A model generated the notes under the pieces. That model saw only the letters and a program-made list of their open reading frames with translations, was not told the origin of the DNA and searched no databases. Of a DNA stretch of 47,664 nucleotides, positions 28,160 through 41,709 are shown one piece after another. This DNA is from Leptospira noguchii serovar Panama str. CZ214. GTDB lineage: Bacteria; Spirochaetota; Leptospiria; Leptospirales; Leptospiraceae. Location: assembly GCF_000306255.2 (NCBI RefSeq), contig NZ_AKWY02000008.1:1-47664 (forward strand), in the 5' to 3' direction. The first letter of the stretch is position 1. Every line of letters begins with the position of its first letter. The position numbers and the translations under genes were made by a program.

Positions 28160-28567
28160 TACGGTTCTCGCAAGGAGTAAAACGGATCAAATTTGAATCA
28201 AAAAAATCACATATTTCAAAAAAACTCAAAGGCCAAAAACAGAGAAACCTAGGCTTATTATAATTTTAGAATATAGTTTTTTAAAATAACCTGAGTTTAA
28301 TGTTAATAGTGTAGTTTCTTGCACGTTCTAAATCAACAGTATAACATAAATTTGCAGTAGTTCCCACATTTCAAGAATCAAGATGATTTTTCAATTCTAC
28401 ATTCACTTTAAATTCAATTACTATAAACGTAATAGTTCCCACGAATTACTTCCCTTGATGCTGTTTGAAAGAATTTTTTACAATGCAGTTCATATAGATC
28501 TGATTTCGTAGAAGAAGTTATTTGGGACAAGACCTGATTTTCTTACGTGAACCCCACGCTAAAATAA

Positions 28568-28880
28568 CATGAGTTCGACCATGATTCATTTTTCTGAAAA
28601 AATTTGGGATCTGAACTTTACAGATTGATTCCTAAAATGTGGGAACTACCACGAGTCACTATTTTACGAACAAATTCTAAAATTGTGGGAACTCATACTT
28701 TAAGAAAATACTTTCTCGTTTACACGCGCCAAACTCAAGTTAAAATAGAATTTAAATTTTGATGATGGCCGCAAAATAGCGATTTTGTGTAAAAATCTAA
28801 TTGGACGATGATTCTTATAGTAGTTCCCACAATTTTCAAAGTTTAACTGGTAAATCCACGATTTGTGAGAGTTCCCACGT
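28568..28880. repeat. ~300-bp compound direct repeat, copy A
   Basis: Contains a reverse dimer of the short repeat (cores at 28638 and 28683), a middle block (TAAAATAGAATTTAAATTTT, GCAAAATAGCGATTTTGTG, TTGGACGATGATTCTT), and a forward dimer (cores at 28821 and 28870). The same order recurs at 30155-30470. The two copies are direct repeats bracketing the alkD-like gene, roughly 85-90% identical by eye. Confidence 0.85.
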
Positions 28881-28904
28881 CTATTTTTTTACGAAAAAAT
28901 AGAC
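28879..28904. terminator. Perfect 11-bp hairpin, possible terminator
   Basis: GTCTATTTTTT pairs with AAAAAATAGAC around loop TACG. It has no long T-run after it and is 250 bases from the nearest gene end, so a terminator role is uncertain. Confidence 0.45.
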
Positions 28905-29155
28905 CTAGGATTCTTACATCGAATTCACGTTAAACTTACTGATTTCTGTAAAACTGAGTGTTGTTCATTTTGATTCCAGAATACTATTTCAGTATAAAAT
29001 ATTAATACTTTATTATATAGATCTGAGTAGTAGTTCTTACAAAATTATAAAAATTTGTAATTCCTCTGTAAGTTTTTTTGAAGGAAGTTCAAGTATCACC
29101 CTTTCAATTTACATCAGAAGGATTTTCACCATTCTAAGTGATTCTAAATTTGGAC

Positions 29156-29863
29156 TTAACAACGCGCCGTCTTTTTTTTATTTCCTATTTTTCCCATATT
29201 CTCCATCTTTAAAATATATTCCGGAGCATTTGGAACCTTGCAGGCAGTTTTACCCATCATTACTTCTACTTTTCCGATTTTTTTGGCAACTTCTAAAGCT
29301 TCTTTAAAAAGAGGAGGATAAAAACCTCCGACTGCAATTACAAATCCGTTCATGCAGTATTTTACTCGATTTTGAGATTTATGAATTTTAGATTCTACCC
29401 TTTTGAGGTTTTTAGAAATTTCTTTAGAATCAATTTGATCGTTTGGAAGGATCGATAATAAACTGGAGAAAGTGCTCCATCCGGAAGAAGCGATACTTTC
29501 TTTTTCAGATTCGATCCATTCTCTTGCAAGTTCTAAACCGTATTTACTTTCCGCTGCGATCCAAGCAACTGTACATTCGCTGATCATAGGAGAAGTAGAG
29601 TTTTTTACCCAAAATTGTAAGTCTTTTTTTTGAATTTTTTTTTCGTCTGCGATCAGTCCTGCGAGATACATGGCATCTGCATTTAGAGTTTTATAAAGTT
29701 CTAATGAAAGCTCATTATTCTTTTTAATTTTTTTCTGGATTTTTTTGAGATCAACTATCTTGACTCCAAAAAGTGGCTCCTTCGCTCCGTGATTGATAAA
29801 TATTTTTTTGACAGACGGTGTCCCCATTTTCTCTAAAGCTTTCATAATTTGTTCTGTAGTCAT
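29156..29863 (-). CDS. AlkD-like DNA alkylation repair protein
   Basis: 235 residues, all-helical repeat architecture of the DNA_alkylation (AlkD/AlkC, HEAT-like) family. The opening MTTEQIMKALEKMGTPSVKK, the segment NHGAKEPLFGVKIVDLKKI and the helix pairs around DADAMYLAGLIAD-like sequence (here LNADAMYLAGLIADEKKI) are characteristic. AlkD enzymes excise alkylated bases; the catalytic residues (Trp, Asp, Arg in AlkD) cannot be assigned with certainty, and many leptospiral homologues are untested. The gene is monocistronic and lies between two ~300-bp direct repeats, which suggests acquisition or possible loss by recombination. Confidence 0.8.
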   Translation of the reverse strand: MTTEQIMKALEKMGTPSVKKIFINHGAKEPLFGVKIVDLKKIQKKIKKNNELSLELYKTLNADAMYLAGLIADEKKIQKKDLQFWVKNSTSPMISECTVAWIAAESKYGLELAREWIESEKESIASSGWSTFSSLLSILPNDQIDSKEISKNLKRVESKIHKSQNRVKYCMNGFVIAVGGFYPPLFKEALEVAKKIGKVEVMMGKTACKVPNAPEYILKMENMGKIGNKKKTARC

Positions 29864-30154
29864 ATTAGAATATCCTATTTTTTGAATGTTTTTAATTTGC
29901 CATCAATGTATGATGGATTTTTCAATAAAGTTATATCTGAAATATTTACATTCCATTTTTAGTTGTATGGACAAAAAATTTGGTTCTTGGATCGACCAGA
30001 ATTTCATTTGCACTTTCTTTTTGAAAGATATTTTTAAAATCCAGTTAGTTTGTCGGAGCAAATATTTTTTATTTTGTGGGAACTCCAGCATTTTTATTGA
30101 AGGTTCCAAAATGATTCATTCTAAGATTTTAGGACAAACTATAAAGTTTATTTA
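29864..30154. other. Intergenic, possible degraded sequence
   Basis: An 89-codon open frame on the plus strand and a 68-codon one opposite it overlap here. Neither has a ribosome binding site or recognisable sequence, so neither is called. A reverse repeat core TTGTGGGAACTCCAG lies at 30074-30088. Confidence 0.5.
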
Positions 30155-30470
30155 ACGTGAGCTCGGCCTAAAGGAACCCATGATTCTGAAAAATTTTTGG
30201 ATCTGAACTTTACAGATTGATTCCTAAAATGTGGGAACTACCACGGGTCACGATTTTAAGAAAAAATTCTAAAATTGTAGGAACTCATACTTTTAAAAAA
30301 TTTTTTCTCAATCAGAACTTACATTAAAATAGGATTTAAATTTTGATAATGGCTGCAAAATAACGATTTTGTGTAAAAATCTGATTGGACGATGATTCTT
30401 TTTGTAATAGCTCCCACAATTTTCAAAGTTTAACTGGTAAATCCATGATTTGTAATAGTTCCCACAAATT
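30155..30470. repeat. ~300-bp compound direct repeat, copy B
   Basis: Second copy of the repeat at 28568-28880, same orientation: AACGTGAGCTCGG, GATCTGAACTTTACAGATTG, a reverse dimer (cores at 30230 and 30275), GTGTAAAAATCTGATTGGAC, and a forward dimer (cores at 30403 and 30451, 48 bases apart). A MITE-like element starts 13 bases after it. Confidence 0.85.
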
Positions 30471-30482
30471 AAGCCGTATAAT

Positions 30483-30571
30483 AGAGTTGTTGAAAAATCC
30501 ACAGTTCAGATTAACAACATTGTTTTAACCGACCGTTTCCATGCAAAAGAAATAGATTTTTTAGCAACTCT
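30483..30571 (+). mobile_element. MITE-like element, copy 2
   Basis: 89 bp. The left end AGAGTTGTTGAAAAATC matches the inverted right end (GATTTTTTAGCAACTCT) at 15 of 17 positions. Flanked directly by AAT on both sides (30480-30482, 30572-30574), a likely target duplication. The body aligns with 43810-43910 (same strand) and 230-325 (opposite strand). No coding capacity. The rest of the spacer up to 30848 shows no gene. Confidence 0.8.
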
Positions 30572-30848
30572 AATCAATTTTTAAACATTCATTTTTTGTG
30601 ATTTGAATCGAGGGATTCCACATTTATTTTTTATGGAAAAATTAGGTTTTTATAAAACGAATCGAACCTCTTACGCCCTGCTCACGTTATTTAAGAAATC
30701 AAATCTTTACCGACAAAAACAAAATCTATCTTTTGGTTGAAAAAAATCGAATAGAAAAATAACTTCCGTTTCCATTGGATTGATAAACGATATTTTCGAA
30801 AATGTTCGAGAATCTTATATTAACTTATAAATCCATTGGAGAATTAAA

Positions 30849-31373
30849 ATGTTAAAGACTTTTTGTTTTTTAGTTATGTTCTTGTTGATCTTTCCTTTGA
30901 ATGCGGAAGACGTAGATCTCGTTAATAAACTCATTTTGAAAATTACGGATTCTTCCACTCCAAAGGAAGGAGATAAAATACAATTTGAGGTTCTTAATTA
31001 TAACCATGGAGTATCGATGCCTCTTATGGCGGAGGGGCCTAGTTATCGACCGATTTATCAGGATTATACGATTTCAAGATTCGTGGATTTACATTCCGCA
31101 TATTTGTTAGAAAAATGCACGCGCGGAGAAACGGTTCCAGAAATAACCTTAACTTACTATCAAAAAAGTAAAAGCGGACCATCTACTTACAAAGCTATAG
31201 AAGTTCAACTAATCAATGTAGTGATCACCAGTGTCAACATAAGTGGCGGAGGGGATCGACCTATTGAAAATATAACCTTCACTTTCGATTCTATTCGATA
31301 TTCCGTTACCGCTCCTTCTTCTACCGGAAAATTGGAAACAAAAACATTTACAGGAAAGGTTCCTAAAAATTAG
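30849..31373 (+). CDS. Secreted Hcp-fold protein (T6SS Hcp-like)
   Basis: 174 residues with an N-terminal signal peptide ([20 protein letters not shown]). The mature part follows the Hcp family pattern: LILKITD strand, the [20 protein letters not shown] segment, [20 protein letters not shown] with the long helix, [15 protein letters not shown], and [16 protein letters not shown] followed by [10 protein letters not shown]. Classical Hcp is a cytoplasmic type VI secretion tube protein without signal peptide, and no other T6SS gene is in the window. I infer an exported, possibly ring-forming stand-alone relative. GGAG lies six bases before the ATG; monocistronic. Confidence 0.78.
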   Translation: MLKTFCFLVMFLLIFPLNAEDVDLVNKLILKITDSSTPKEGDKIQFEVLNYNHGVSMPLMAEGPSYRPIYQDYTISRFVDLHSAYLLEKCTRGETVPEITLTYYQKSKSGPSTYKAIEVQLINVVITSVNISGGGDRPIENITFTFDSIRYSVTAPSSTGKLETKTFTGKVPKN

Positions 31374-31382
31374 GAATTGAAA

Positions 31383-31414
31383 TTGTTTACGTTTGTTTTT
31401 GCAGACGTAAACAA
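31383..31414. terminator. Hairpin after the Hcp-like gene
   Basis: TTGTTTACGT pairs perfectly with ACGTAAACAA, extendable by three more pairs including a G-T around a T-rich loop. It lies nine bases after the stop codon. No T-run follows, so termination is likely but not certain. Confidence 0.55.
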
Positions 31415-31761
31415 AATTACTGATGTATGGAAAATTTCGATTTGATTAAGGAAAAAATGTATTTTTCCTTAAGTTTATTAATTAAGGTTCTTCGTAAAGA
31501 AACGTAAGTAAATTTGAATATTCTATTTCAATTGTATTAATCTTAAAGTGGAGCGATCGAAGAATACTCCTTTTTAACGTGAGTTTGGCTTAAAGAAAAT
31601 GAGAAGGTTTTCAAAAATGTGAGTTTCTGCAATTTTAAAATATGCTCTTAAAATCGCGATTTGCAGTAGTTCCAACAAATTAAGTCAGATTACAAATTTT
31701 TAATTATTTAGTTTTTGTAATAGTTCTCACATGATCCATAAAGTTCAGATCCAAACTTTTT
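31415..31761. other. Intergenic with two forward repeat cores
   Basis: Cores TGCAGTAGTTCCAACA (31662-31677) and TGTAATAGTTCTCACA (31716-31731), 54 bases apart, plus one TTTAACGTGAGTTTGG motif near 31573. No gene seen. Confidence 0.6.
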
Positions 31762-32149
31762 TCAGAAAGATGAATTCTTTATGTCGAACTCATGTTTTTT
31801 AGGAAAACGTATCAGGGGATTGAAATTAGTTTTCCAAATTTCTAATTCAAAAGCCCAGCCATTTTTGTCTAGAAGAATCGAGGCAAGGACCAAAACTCCG
31901 TCATCATCATAAAACTGAACTTCTTTCCATTTTCGACTGAATTGGCGATTTGTATTTTTACATACGCTTTGAATGAATCGGATTGAACCCATGTGACCAT
32001 CCGAAAGTTCTTGAACAAGAATCGAATCCAATTGACCGAGAACCGATCGATTCTGGATCATCTTCACTAATAATCGCAAGTAAAAAATCTTTTTCTTCCG
32101 GTTTGAGAGTTCGCGATTCAGAGGAGTGAGAAAAATTTTTCTTTATCAT
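31762..32149 (-). pseudogene. Frameshifted DUF6984-like gene
   Basis: Two overlapping frames form one protein. The first starts at 32149 (SRTLKPEEKDFLLAIISEDD...), and the second takes over near 32050 (NRSVLGQLDSILVQELSDGH, then MGSIRFIQS... to VLASILLDKNGWAFELEIWK and FNPLIRFP) and stops at 31762. The order of an N-terminal LKPEEKDFL helix, a DGxMGS segment and a FELEIWK...PLIRFP end fits DUF6984-type immunity-like or hypothetical proteins. One base change in length would restore the frame, so it could also be a sequencing error. Confidence 0.6.
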
Positions 32150-32292
32150 AAAAATTGCATGTTTCTAAATAAAAATCTTAAGATAAAGTGAATTTTGCGT
32201 AAAAAATTTTGACGAATAAAAACTCAATGCAACGGACTCGCCAAAACTCAGAAATTGCACTTTATATCGTAGTGTAATAATCACTTTTGTCT

Positions 32293-33855
<1,563 letters not shown>

Positions 33856-34045
33856 GGTTGAACAGAATGCTTTGCTACTAAAATCGAATCCAGCTTAATT
33901 TGTTTTCTGAATTTTTTGTTTTGAGGTTGCCGGGAACCAAAGCATTGAAATTATTGAAACCTGTCCGACGAAGAAAATTCTGAAGAATTTTTAACTCTGA
34001 GCAGATAATAAAGACAAAAACCTTCGCGGTTGAAAGGTACCTGAA

Positions 34046-35068
<1,023 letters not shown>

Positions 35069-35130
35069 AAACTCGCTAACGTTTCGAACGAGTTTGGTTC
35101 GAAACGGATCCGGGAGAAAAAGAAGAATCG

Positions 35131-36228
35131 ATGTTATGGTTTCAACTCAGCCGAAGTAAAGAGACTCTTTCTCTCCTTTTTTGTATTTTATTTTCTATTC
35201 TCTCTTTAACCTTTCGGAGTAACGTAATCGTTCGAGGAATCGCCAGCTTTCAAAGAGTAGGAGACGTAGTCTCTGGTTCTATTGATTCTTTCGGTGGGTT
35301 TTTCAAAGGCGCTTACAATAAGTTAGAATCTTTCGAAACTATACGTAAAGAAAGGGATTCTTGTGTGGCCGTTATGGAAGACTATAAGTTGCTTCCGCAA
35401 GATTTAGAAAAGGCGAATCGAGAAAACGACGCACTTAGAAAAGAACTTAAGTTTCATAGTAGACAAAAATATTCCAGCCTCAAGGCAGAAGTATTATCTG
35501 TCCGTCTCAATTCCATTTATAGAACCATCATCATAGACAAGGGTTCCGATTCTGGAATCAAACCTTATATGCCCGTGACCGCAAGAGCCGTGGATCAAAA
35601 AGGGGCAATTATAGAAGCGCTTGTAGGAAAAGTAATTGCGGTGACCGGAGGTTCTGCGGTAGTTCAACCACTCATCAATTCTAATTTCAACATGGGAATA
35701 TCCATGCCGGATACAAATCTATGGGCCAATCTATCCGGAAATTCGGGAAGAGGAACCGAAGCCCTTTTGAATTATATAGATAGCGGAATTATCATCGATC
35801 CTAGAGTGTTTGGAGAATATCCGATGGGACCGAGCGAGATGATTCAATATGCAGAATCTTTAAGTAAAATTGGTAAACCGGTTTATACATCCGGTGGTGG
35901 TGGGGTATTTCCTTTTGGGATTCCTGTTGGAATTATCACAGAAGAAGGACCTAGAAACGGAAGTTTCAAAAGTGCTTATTTAAAACCTTTTGTACGATTT
36001 GAGATGTTAGAGAGTGTGACTATCCTTCTTAAACTTCCTGAGAAATGGTTGGAAACTTGGCCAGAAGGACAAAATATCACGATCGAAAATCCTTATTTCG
36101 GAGAACTTAATTTTCCAGGAGAGGATCGTCTAAAAGAGAACCAAGTTAAAACACCTAACACGAATCAGACGCAAACAAACGAAACTAAAAATCAACCGTC
36201 CACATCGAACGAGGAAGATTTACAATGA
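35131..36228 (+). CDS. mreC: Rod-shape protein MreC
   Basis: 365 residues. An N-terminal transmembrane helix (about 12-30) is followed by a coiled coil (about 65-110, containing [20 protein letters not shown]) and the periplasmic beta-domains with [16 protein letters not shown]. The C-terminal 35 residues are a low-complexity Asn/Thr/Gln-rich tail not seen in most MreC proteins. It links MreB to the periplasmic synthases. Its stop overlaps the mreD start by four bases (ATGA). Confidence 0.93.
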   Translation: MLWFQLSRSKETLSLLFCILFSILSLTFRSNVIVRGIASFQRVGDVVSGSIDSFGGFFKGAYNKLESFETIRKERDSCVAVMEDYKLLPQDLEKANRENDALRKELKFHSRQKYSSLKAEVLSVRLNSIYRTIIIDKGSDSGIKPYMPVTARAVDQKGAIIEALVGKVIAVTGGSAVVQPLINSNFNMGISMPDTNLWANLSGNSGRGTEALLNYIDSGIIIDPRVFGEYPMGPSEMIQYAESLSKIGKPVYTSGGGGVFPFGIPVGIITEEGPRNGSFKSAYLKPFVRFEMLESVTILLKLPEKWLETWPEGQNITIENPYFGELNFPGEDRLKENQVKTPNTNQTQTNETKNQPSTSNEEDLQ

Positions 36229-36737
36229 TCTTAGAAAAACTCGTAATCGCGATCGGAATCTTAATCGCTCATTTTTTAAATGGTTCGAATTTATTTGAAA
36301 TTGGTTCCGCGATTAAACCGGACTTTATGATTTTGCTTGTACTTTTTTTTGCCTTGAGAAAGGGACCTCTCTACGGACTTTGGATCGGATTTTTCGGAGG
36401 TCTTTTGACCGATTCGGGACTCGGAGGAGAAATTTCCGCGGGGAATGTAGTCACGTATAAGATCGGTCTTCATTCTTTGACCTTTTGTCTGATCGGTTAT
36501 CTTGTCGGAAAATTTGCTCGTTCTGCTTATCATGAAAATTATCTATCGATTACGATCTATTCTTTATTGATCACGTTTATTACAAGAGTAGCTACGTATT
36601 ATTTGTTTTCCTTGTTTTTTCATGAGAATATGAGTTATTCCTTATTCTTTACTTCTTTGTTTAACGCACTCATTGCACCAGCTTTTTTTTACGCTCTGAC
36701 TTGGATCTATCAATTGGATCATATGGGGGACGCGTAA
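36225..36737 (+). CDS. mreD: Rod-shape protein MreD
   Basis: 170 residues with about five transmembrane helices and no large soluble part. The family hallmark [20 protein letters not shown] and a following [14 protein letters not shown] are clear. MreD is an inner-membrane elongasome component of unknown mechanism. Translationally coupled to mreC by the ATGA overlap. Confidence 0.9.
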   Translation: MILEKLVIAIGILIAHFLNGSNLFEIGSAIKPDFMILLVLFFALRKGPLYGLWIGFFGGLLTDSGLGGEISAGNVVTYKIGLHSLTFCLIGYLVGKFARSAYHENYLSITIYSLLITFITRVATYYLFSLFFHENMSYSLFFTSLFNALIAPAFFYALTWIYQLDHMGDA

Positions 36738-36738
36738 G

Positions 36739-38682
36739 TTGTTAGGTGGAGCTCAGTCTGCGTCGGAATACCGACTTGAAAAAAGTTTTAGACTTCGTCT
36801 TTATACTTTTTCCGGACTTGTAGTATTTGTTCTTGCTGCGTTTATATTTCAGTTATTCAATCTGCAGATTTTAAACGGAACGGATAACGCACTTAAGGCG
36901 GAAAAGTTTGTACGAAAAAGTGAAATTATGCCCGCGGCTAGAGGCCAGATGTTCGATCGAAATTTTCTTACCCCCGAAACTTCTATGGCGCTCGTATCGA
37001 ACTACTCTTCCTTGGACGTAATATTAAATACTTCTTTGTTCAAATATGACCCTGTCTCCGTAAAAGCGTTCATTCAAGAATTTGCAAGAACTCTTTCAAT
37101 ACCAATTTCTTATTACCAAGATGAATTGATCGAACCTCGTTTTTCTAGAAACTTAAAGTCTAAAAAACCGATCGTACTTTTAGAAGGAATCAGTACCGCA
37201 CAACAAGAAAGAATATCAGTATTTGATAATATATCTAAATATATCGTTTTACTTCCTTCTCCGAGAAGAGTTTACAAAATGGGTCCCGCTCTTGCGCATG
37301 TGACCGGTTATATTGGTAAACCTACTAGAAATGATCTAGTTTCTGGAAAAATTAAATCGTATCAGTATTTAGGAAAGGACGGATTGGAACTAGAATACGA
37401 TTCAGAACTTAGAGGAGTGGACGGATTTAGAATTCAAAAAAGAAGTTCCGAAGGAAATATAGAAGAAGAACGTGTTGTAGAACATTCTTCTCCTGGAAAT
37501 AATCTGATTCTAACAATAGACAAGGATATACAGATCGCCGCTTATAAAGCTTTAAAAGGAAGTAGAGGAACCGCGATCGCTATTAAAGTTGCTACCGGAG
37601 AAATTTTGGCGATGGTGTCTAATCCTAGTTATGATCCAAATATACTTTCCGGAAAAAATAGAGCGGATCGAAACGCACACTACAACCGAGTCAAAGCGAA
37701 CGGAGGACTTTTAAACCTCGCGATTAAATCTAAGTTTCCACCTGCTTCCACCTATAAAACGTTAGTTGCACTTGCTGCATTGGAAAGTCAACACAAGATA
37801 GGATATACCCCAGAGACTACGTTTTCTTGCAACGGAAGTTTTGTGTTGAAATCAACGTTTGCAGGAGTTCCGGATCAAGTATTTTTATGCTGGGAAAAGG
37901 GAGGACATGGAACAAATGATCTTGCGCACGCTTTGCAAAAATCCTGTTCCGTATATTTTTACAATTTAGGATATAAGTTAGGATCAGACGCAATTTTAAA
38001 TTATTCCAGACTTTTCGGATTGGAAAACAAATCCAAGGTGGATCTTCCGGATGAAGTCACCGGTTTTGTACCTTCTTCTGCATGGAAAAAAAGAACTTAT
38101 GGAACCAAATGGTTTGATGGAGATACGATCAATCTTTCGATCGGACAAGGATTTATTTCTACCACTCCGATGGGGATGGCTCTTTTTTATATGGGATTGC
38201 TCAACCGAGGACAAATCTATCAACCGTATATAGTAAGTGAAATTAGAGATCCGGTAGATAATTCTATTATCAATAGAACCACACCTCAAATTTTAAGGGA
38301 TATACCAATCAACCAATCTTCGGTTGAGGCGATTAAAGAAGGATTGAAACTTGTGGTCAAAAGTGGAACGGCCGCACACGTATTGAACAAGCCGTTTTTA
38401 CCAGAAATAGCTGGAAAAACCGGAACCGCTCAGACTAGAAGAAGAGGGGCTTCTGCTTCCAATCACGCATGGTTTGTAGGGTATGCTCCCGCAAACGCTC
38501 CCGCCAGCGAACAAGTGTTAGTTGTTGTGTTTGTGGAATACGGAATTGGAGGAGCCGCCGGAGCCGCTCCTGTGGCGAGGGAAATGTTTCATGCGGCTTT
38601 TCCGCCGGGAACATTCAAAAAAACGCAAGAAGTAAATCCTCAACCTAAGATCGGACAGGAGGAAACTCTTGAAGCCAGATAA
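36739..38682 (+). CDS. mrdA: Penicillin-binding protein 2 (elongasome transpeptidase)
   Basis: 647 residues. An N-terminal transmembrane helix, a PBP-dimer domain, then the transpeptidase domain: active-site PPASTYKT (Ser and Lys of SxxK), KSCSVYFYN at the SxN position, and AGKTGTAQ (KTG motif). It crosslinks peptidoglycan during rod growth with RodA as its glycosyltransferase partner. The start is TTG one base after the mreD stop, with GGGGGA upstream; the next in-frame Met is far inside conserved sequence. Confidence 0.95.
   Translation: MLGGAQSASEYRLEKSFRLRLYTFSGLVVFVLAAFIFQLFNLQILNGTDNALKAEKFVRKSEIMPAARGQMFDRNFLTPETSMALVSNYSSLDVILNTSLFKYDPVSVKAFIQEFARTLSIPISYYQDELIEPRFSRNLKSKKPIVLLEGISTAQQERISVFDNISKYIVLLPSPRRVYKMGPALAHVTGYIGKPTRNDLVSGKIKSYQYLGKDGLELEYDSELRGVDGFRIQKRSSEGNIEEERVVEHSSPGNNLILTIDKDIQIAAYKALKGSRGTAIAIKVATGEILAMVSNPSYDPNILSGKNRADRNAHYNRVKANGGLLNLAIKSKFPPASTYKTLVALAALESQHKIGYTPETTFSCNGSFVLKSTFAGVPDQVFLCWEKGGHGTNDLAHALQKSCSVYFYNLGYKLGSDAILNYSRLFGLENKSKVDLPDEVTGFVPSSAWKKRTYGTKWFDGDTINLSIGQGFISTTPMGMALFYMGLLNRGQIYQPYIVSEIRDPVDNSIINRTTPQILRDIPINQSSVEAIKEGLKLVVKSGTAAHVLNKPFLPEIAGKTGTAQTRRRGASASNHAWFVGYAPANAPASEQVLVVVFVEYGIGGAAGAAPVAREMFHAAFPPGTFKKTQEVNPQPKIGQEETLEAR
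38657..38662 (+). promoter_or_regulatory. Ribosome binding site fixing the rodA TTG start
   Basis: AGGAGG six bases before TTG at 38669, inside the last codons of mrdA. It sets the rodA start 14 bases before the mrdA gene ends. Confidence 0.85.
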
Positions 38683-40174
38683 GTCCATAGAAAAGATAGA
38701 CTACTTTTTAGTAATTTCGGTAGTAATCGTCGTACTTTGTAGTGTGGCTACTTTGTACAGTCAGGAAGTAAATGTTGAAGACGGGCCTGGAAAATGGTAT
38801 CGTCAGTTATTTTATTTTATCATCGGACTTGTGATCATGTATTTCGTGTCTAGAATCAACTATCAGTTGTTAGGTGCTTATGCACTCGTGATCTACGTGT
38901 TTACGGTTTTTCTATTGATGATCACTTTGATTCCTGGAATTGGTTATCTACCTTCGGGAAGGGGCGCACGTTCTTGGATCAAACTGGGTCCCGTGGGGAT
39001 TCAGACTTCTGAGTTCGCGAAGTTATCTACGGTGATTCTCTTGGGACAGTTCATGGTATTAAAAGAAAAGGATATGAGGAACCTCATGGTCTTATCGATT
39101 CCGTTTGTCATCGTAATCGTTCCAATGATATTTATATTGTTACAACCAGATTTTGGAACTGCAGTATCTTTTTTGCCGATTTTGTTTACGATGCTTTTTT
39201 TAGGAGGGGCTGATATATTACATATAGGATCCTTGCTCGCGTTTGGAGGAATTACACTCATGGTTCCAATGTTTGTAGAATATTCTAAACTGACTTTGAT
39301 CAACGACATCTCCGACTTCTTACAACGAACTGGAAAGACCGATCTTTTGTCCGTTGTTAATAGACTCGGAGGAAAAATATGGCTCGCTCTTGACGGAAAG
39401 GACGTAAAAACGGCCAACCTAACGCCTAAAACTCTAAATGCACTGCAAGAAGTAGTGGATCAGGTGGTGGAAGTGGAAGGGGGATTTTTCTTTAAGATTT
39501 TTTCCAATCAAAAATTACTTTTAACCTTTGGGGCTTTGTTTCTGATCGCAAGCATAGTGATGGTAGGAATTCGAATTGCAAGAGGAAGTAAAACATTAAG
39601 ACAATATTATATACCTCTTGGGATTTTGGGAATCAGTCTGATCTCTGCAGTTGTAGTGATGAAAACGGTTCCGTTTCGAGAAAACCAAGTTATTCGACTA
39701 ACAGCGTTTTTAAATCCGGAAGAATTTAAACAAGGTGCCGGTTATCATTTGAGAGCTTCTAAACCTGCGGTAGGATCGGGAAGATTTTTCGGAAAAGGAT
39801 TGATGAACGCAGAGATGACCGAAGGAAGAATCCCACACGTGCCTGAATCCAGTACAGATTTCATTTTTGCGTCCTGGGCGGAACAAACCGGATTTTTAGG
39901 ATCTGTATTTTTATTGTTCTTTTTATTCTCGATACCACTTCGAGGACTTCAGATCAGTTACGAAAGTAAAGATCGATTCGGATCATTACTTGCGTCCGGA
40001 ATTGTAGCATTACTTTTTTATCATATGGCAATCAACATAGGAATCGTGATCGGACTGATGCCGGTGACTGGGATACCTTTGTCTTTTATGAGCTACGGGG
40101 GATCGCATTTGATCATGTCTATGATCGCGGTTGGAATTATACTTTCGATCAAAAGTAGAAAACACGCAAATTAA
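38669..40174 (+). CDS. rodA: RodA, SEDS-family peptidoglycan glycosyltransferase
   Basis: 501 residues. SEDS motifs include [31 protein letters not shown] and [20 protein letters not shown], whose Asp is the presumed catalytic residue. The protein is about 100 residues longer than usual. Between the middle helices it carries an extra stretch ([20 protein letters not shown]... to [20 protein letters not shown]) with a soluble part and at least one additional transmembrane helix. It overlaps mrdA by 14 bases; the TTG start is set by AGGAGG. Confidence 0.94.
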   Translation: MKPDKSIEKIDYFLVISVVIVVLCSVATLYSQEVNVEDGPGKWYRQLFYFIIGLVIMYFVSRINYQLLGAYALVIYVFTVFLLMITLIPGIGYLPSGRGARSWIKLGPVGIQTSEFAKLSTVILLGQFMVLKEKDMRNLMVLSIPFVIVIVPMIFILLQPDFGTAVSFLPILFTMLFLGGADILHIGSLLAFGGITLMVPMFVEYSKLTLINDISDFLQRTGKTDLLSVVNRLGGKIWLALDGKDVKTANLTPKTLNALQEVVDQVVEVEGGFFFKIFSNQKLLLTFGALFLIASIVMVGIRIARGSKTLRQYYIPLGILGISLISAVVVMKTVPFRENQVIRLTAFLNPEEFKQGAGYHLRASKPAVGSGRFFGKGLMNAEMTEGRIPHVPESSTDFIFASWAEQTGFLGSVFLLFFLFSIPLRGLQISYESKDRFGSLLASGIVALLFYHMAINIGIVIGLMPVTGIPLSFMSYGGSHLIMSMIAVGIILSIKSRKHAN

Positions 40175-40345
40175 GCTTGGGGCGGCCTTATGGAAAGAAC
40201 CGCGATTTCGCTAATACTTCGGTCACTTTGTGGTCGCGTTCCGCGTCCAGAGTAACTCAATGAAACCCGTTTCAAATCGCTGGCGTATAAATTCTTTTGA
40301 AGACTCTAAAAAAAACAGTGATCATCCGATACTAGAATTACTTCT
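40175..40345. other. Spacer with repeat remnant
   Basis: Higher-GC sequence (GGTCACTTTGTGGTCGCGTT, CCGCGTCCAGAGTAACTCA) unlike nearby spacers. It resembles fragments of the larger dispersed repeats. No gene seen. Confidence 0.45.
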
Positions 40346-41155
<810 letters not shown>

Positions 41156-41183
41156 TTCTGATTTCTACCAATGAAATAATATT

Positions 41184-41687
41184 ATGATTCAAAAAAGTAT
41201 TACAAAAGTGTTTGTGGTTCTATTTATAGTCTTCTTCGGATTTGCCGGGTTTACTAAAGAATCTAAATTCTCTTCTTCATTACAGGATTTTATTGCCCGA
41301 TCGAAACAAGATTTAGTGTGGGAATTTATGGGCAAGGACCCTTCTTGGATGTTTGTCAAAAGCGCTTTGGTTTACGCCCTGCTCGAAGAGTCGGGATTTC
41401 GTCTTAGCGCAAGTGATTGTAATAATACGTTCTGTTTTCAAAATACTTTACTGCACTGGAGTTTTGAAGACGCTAAGATTTTAGGTTCCGCAACGCAAGC
41501 GTTGACTGGTATTTCCATCGTAACAAAGATCGAAAAATTACCAAACGGCAGCTTTTTTGTTTTTTATAATTCTTCAGCGTTGATCTTATTGTTCAAAATA
41601 ATATTGGATGATCGCGATTCTTATCTTCGAAGTTCGAATATACAAAAAACATATGATGCAGACGTAAAACAATGGTTTCGGAATTAA
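41184..41687 (+). CDS. Hypothetical secreted protein
   Basis: 167 residues with an N-terminal signal peptide (about 1-25, FVVLFIVFFGFAGFTKES). The mature part has two Cys close together (DCNNTFCFQ) that could form a disulfide, and no known motif. It follows the previous gene by 28 bases. Confidence 0.65.
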   Translation: MIQKSITKVFVVLFIVFFGFAGFTKESKFSSSLQDFIARSKQDLVWEFMGKDPSWMFVKSALVYALLEESGFRLSASDCNNTFCFQNTLLHWSFEDAKILGSATQALTGISIVTKIEKLPNGSFFVFYNSSALILLFKIILDDRDSYLRSSNIQKTYDADVKQWFRN

Positions 41688-41709
41688 AGTATCGATCATC
41701 CGTGAAATT

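Larger units (their letters stand above)
28160..29155. other. Repeat-rich intergenic region between DUF1564 and alkD-like genes
   Basis: No gene. It holds single repeat cores at 28353-28368 and 28429-28443, the compound repeat copy A at 28568-28880, the hairpin at 28879-28904, a core at 29026-29041, and AT-rich DNA. Confidence 0.7.

Noticed and set aside
29886..30155. 89-codon plus-strand frame and its 68-codon antisense frame
   Set aside because: No ribosome binding site, Phe/Ile/Lys-rich as expected of AT-rich DNA, and it contains a repeat core.
30849..31373. Evidence for a type VI secretion system
   Set aside because: Only an Hcp-fold protein is present, and it carries a signal peptide; no sheath, baseplate or VgrG gene is in the window.
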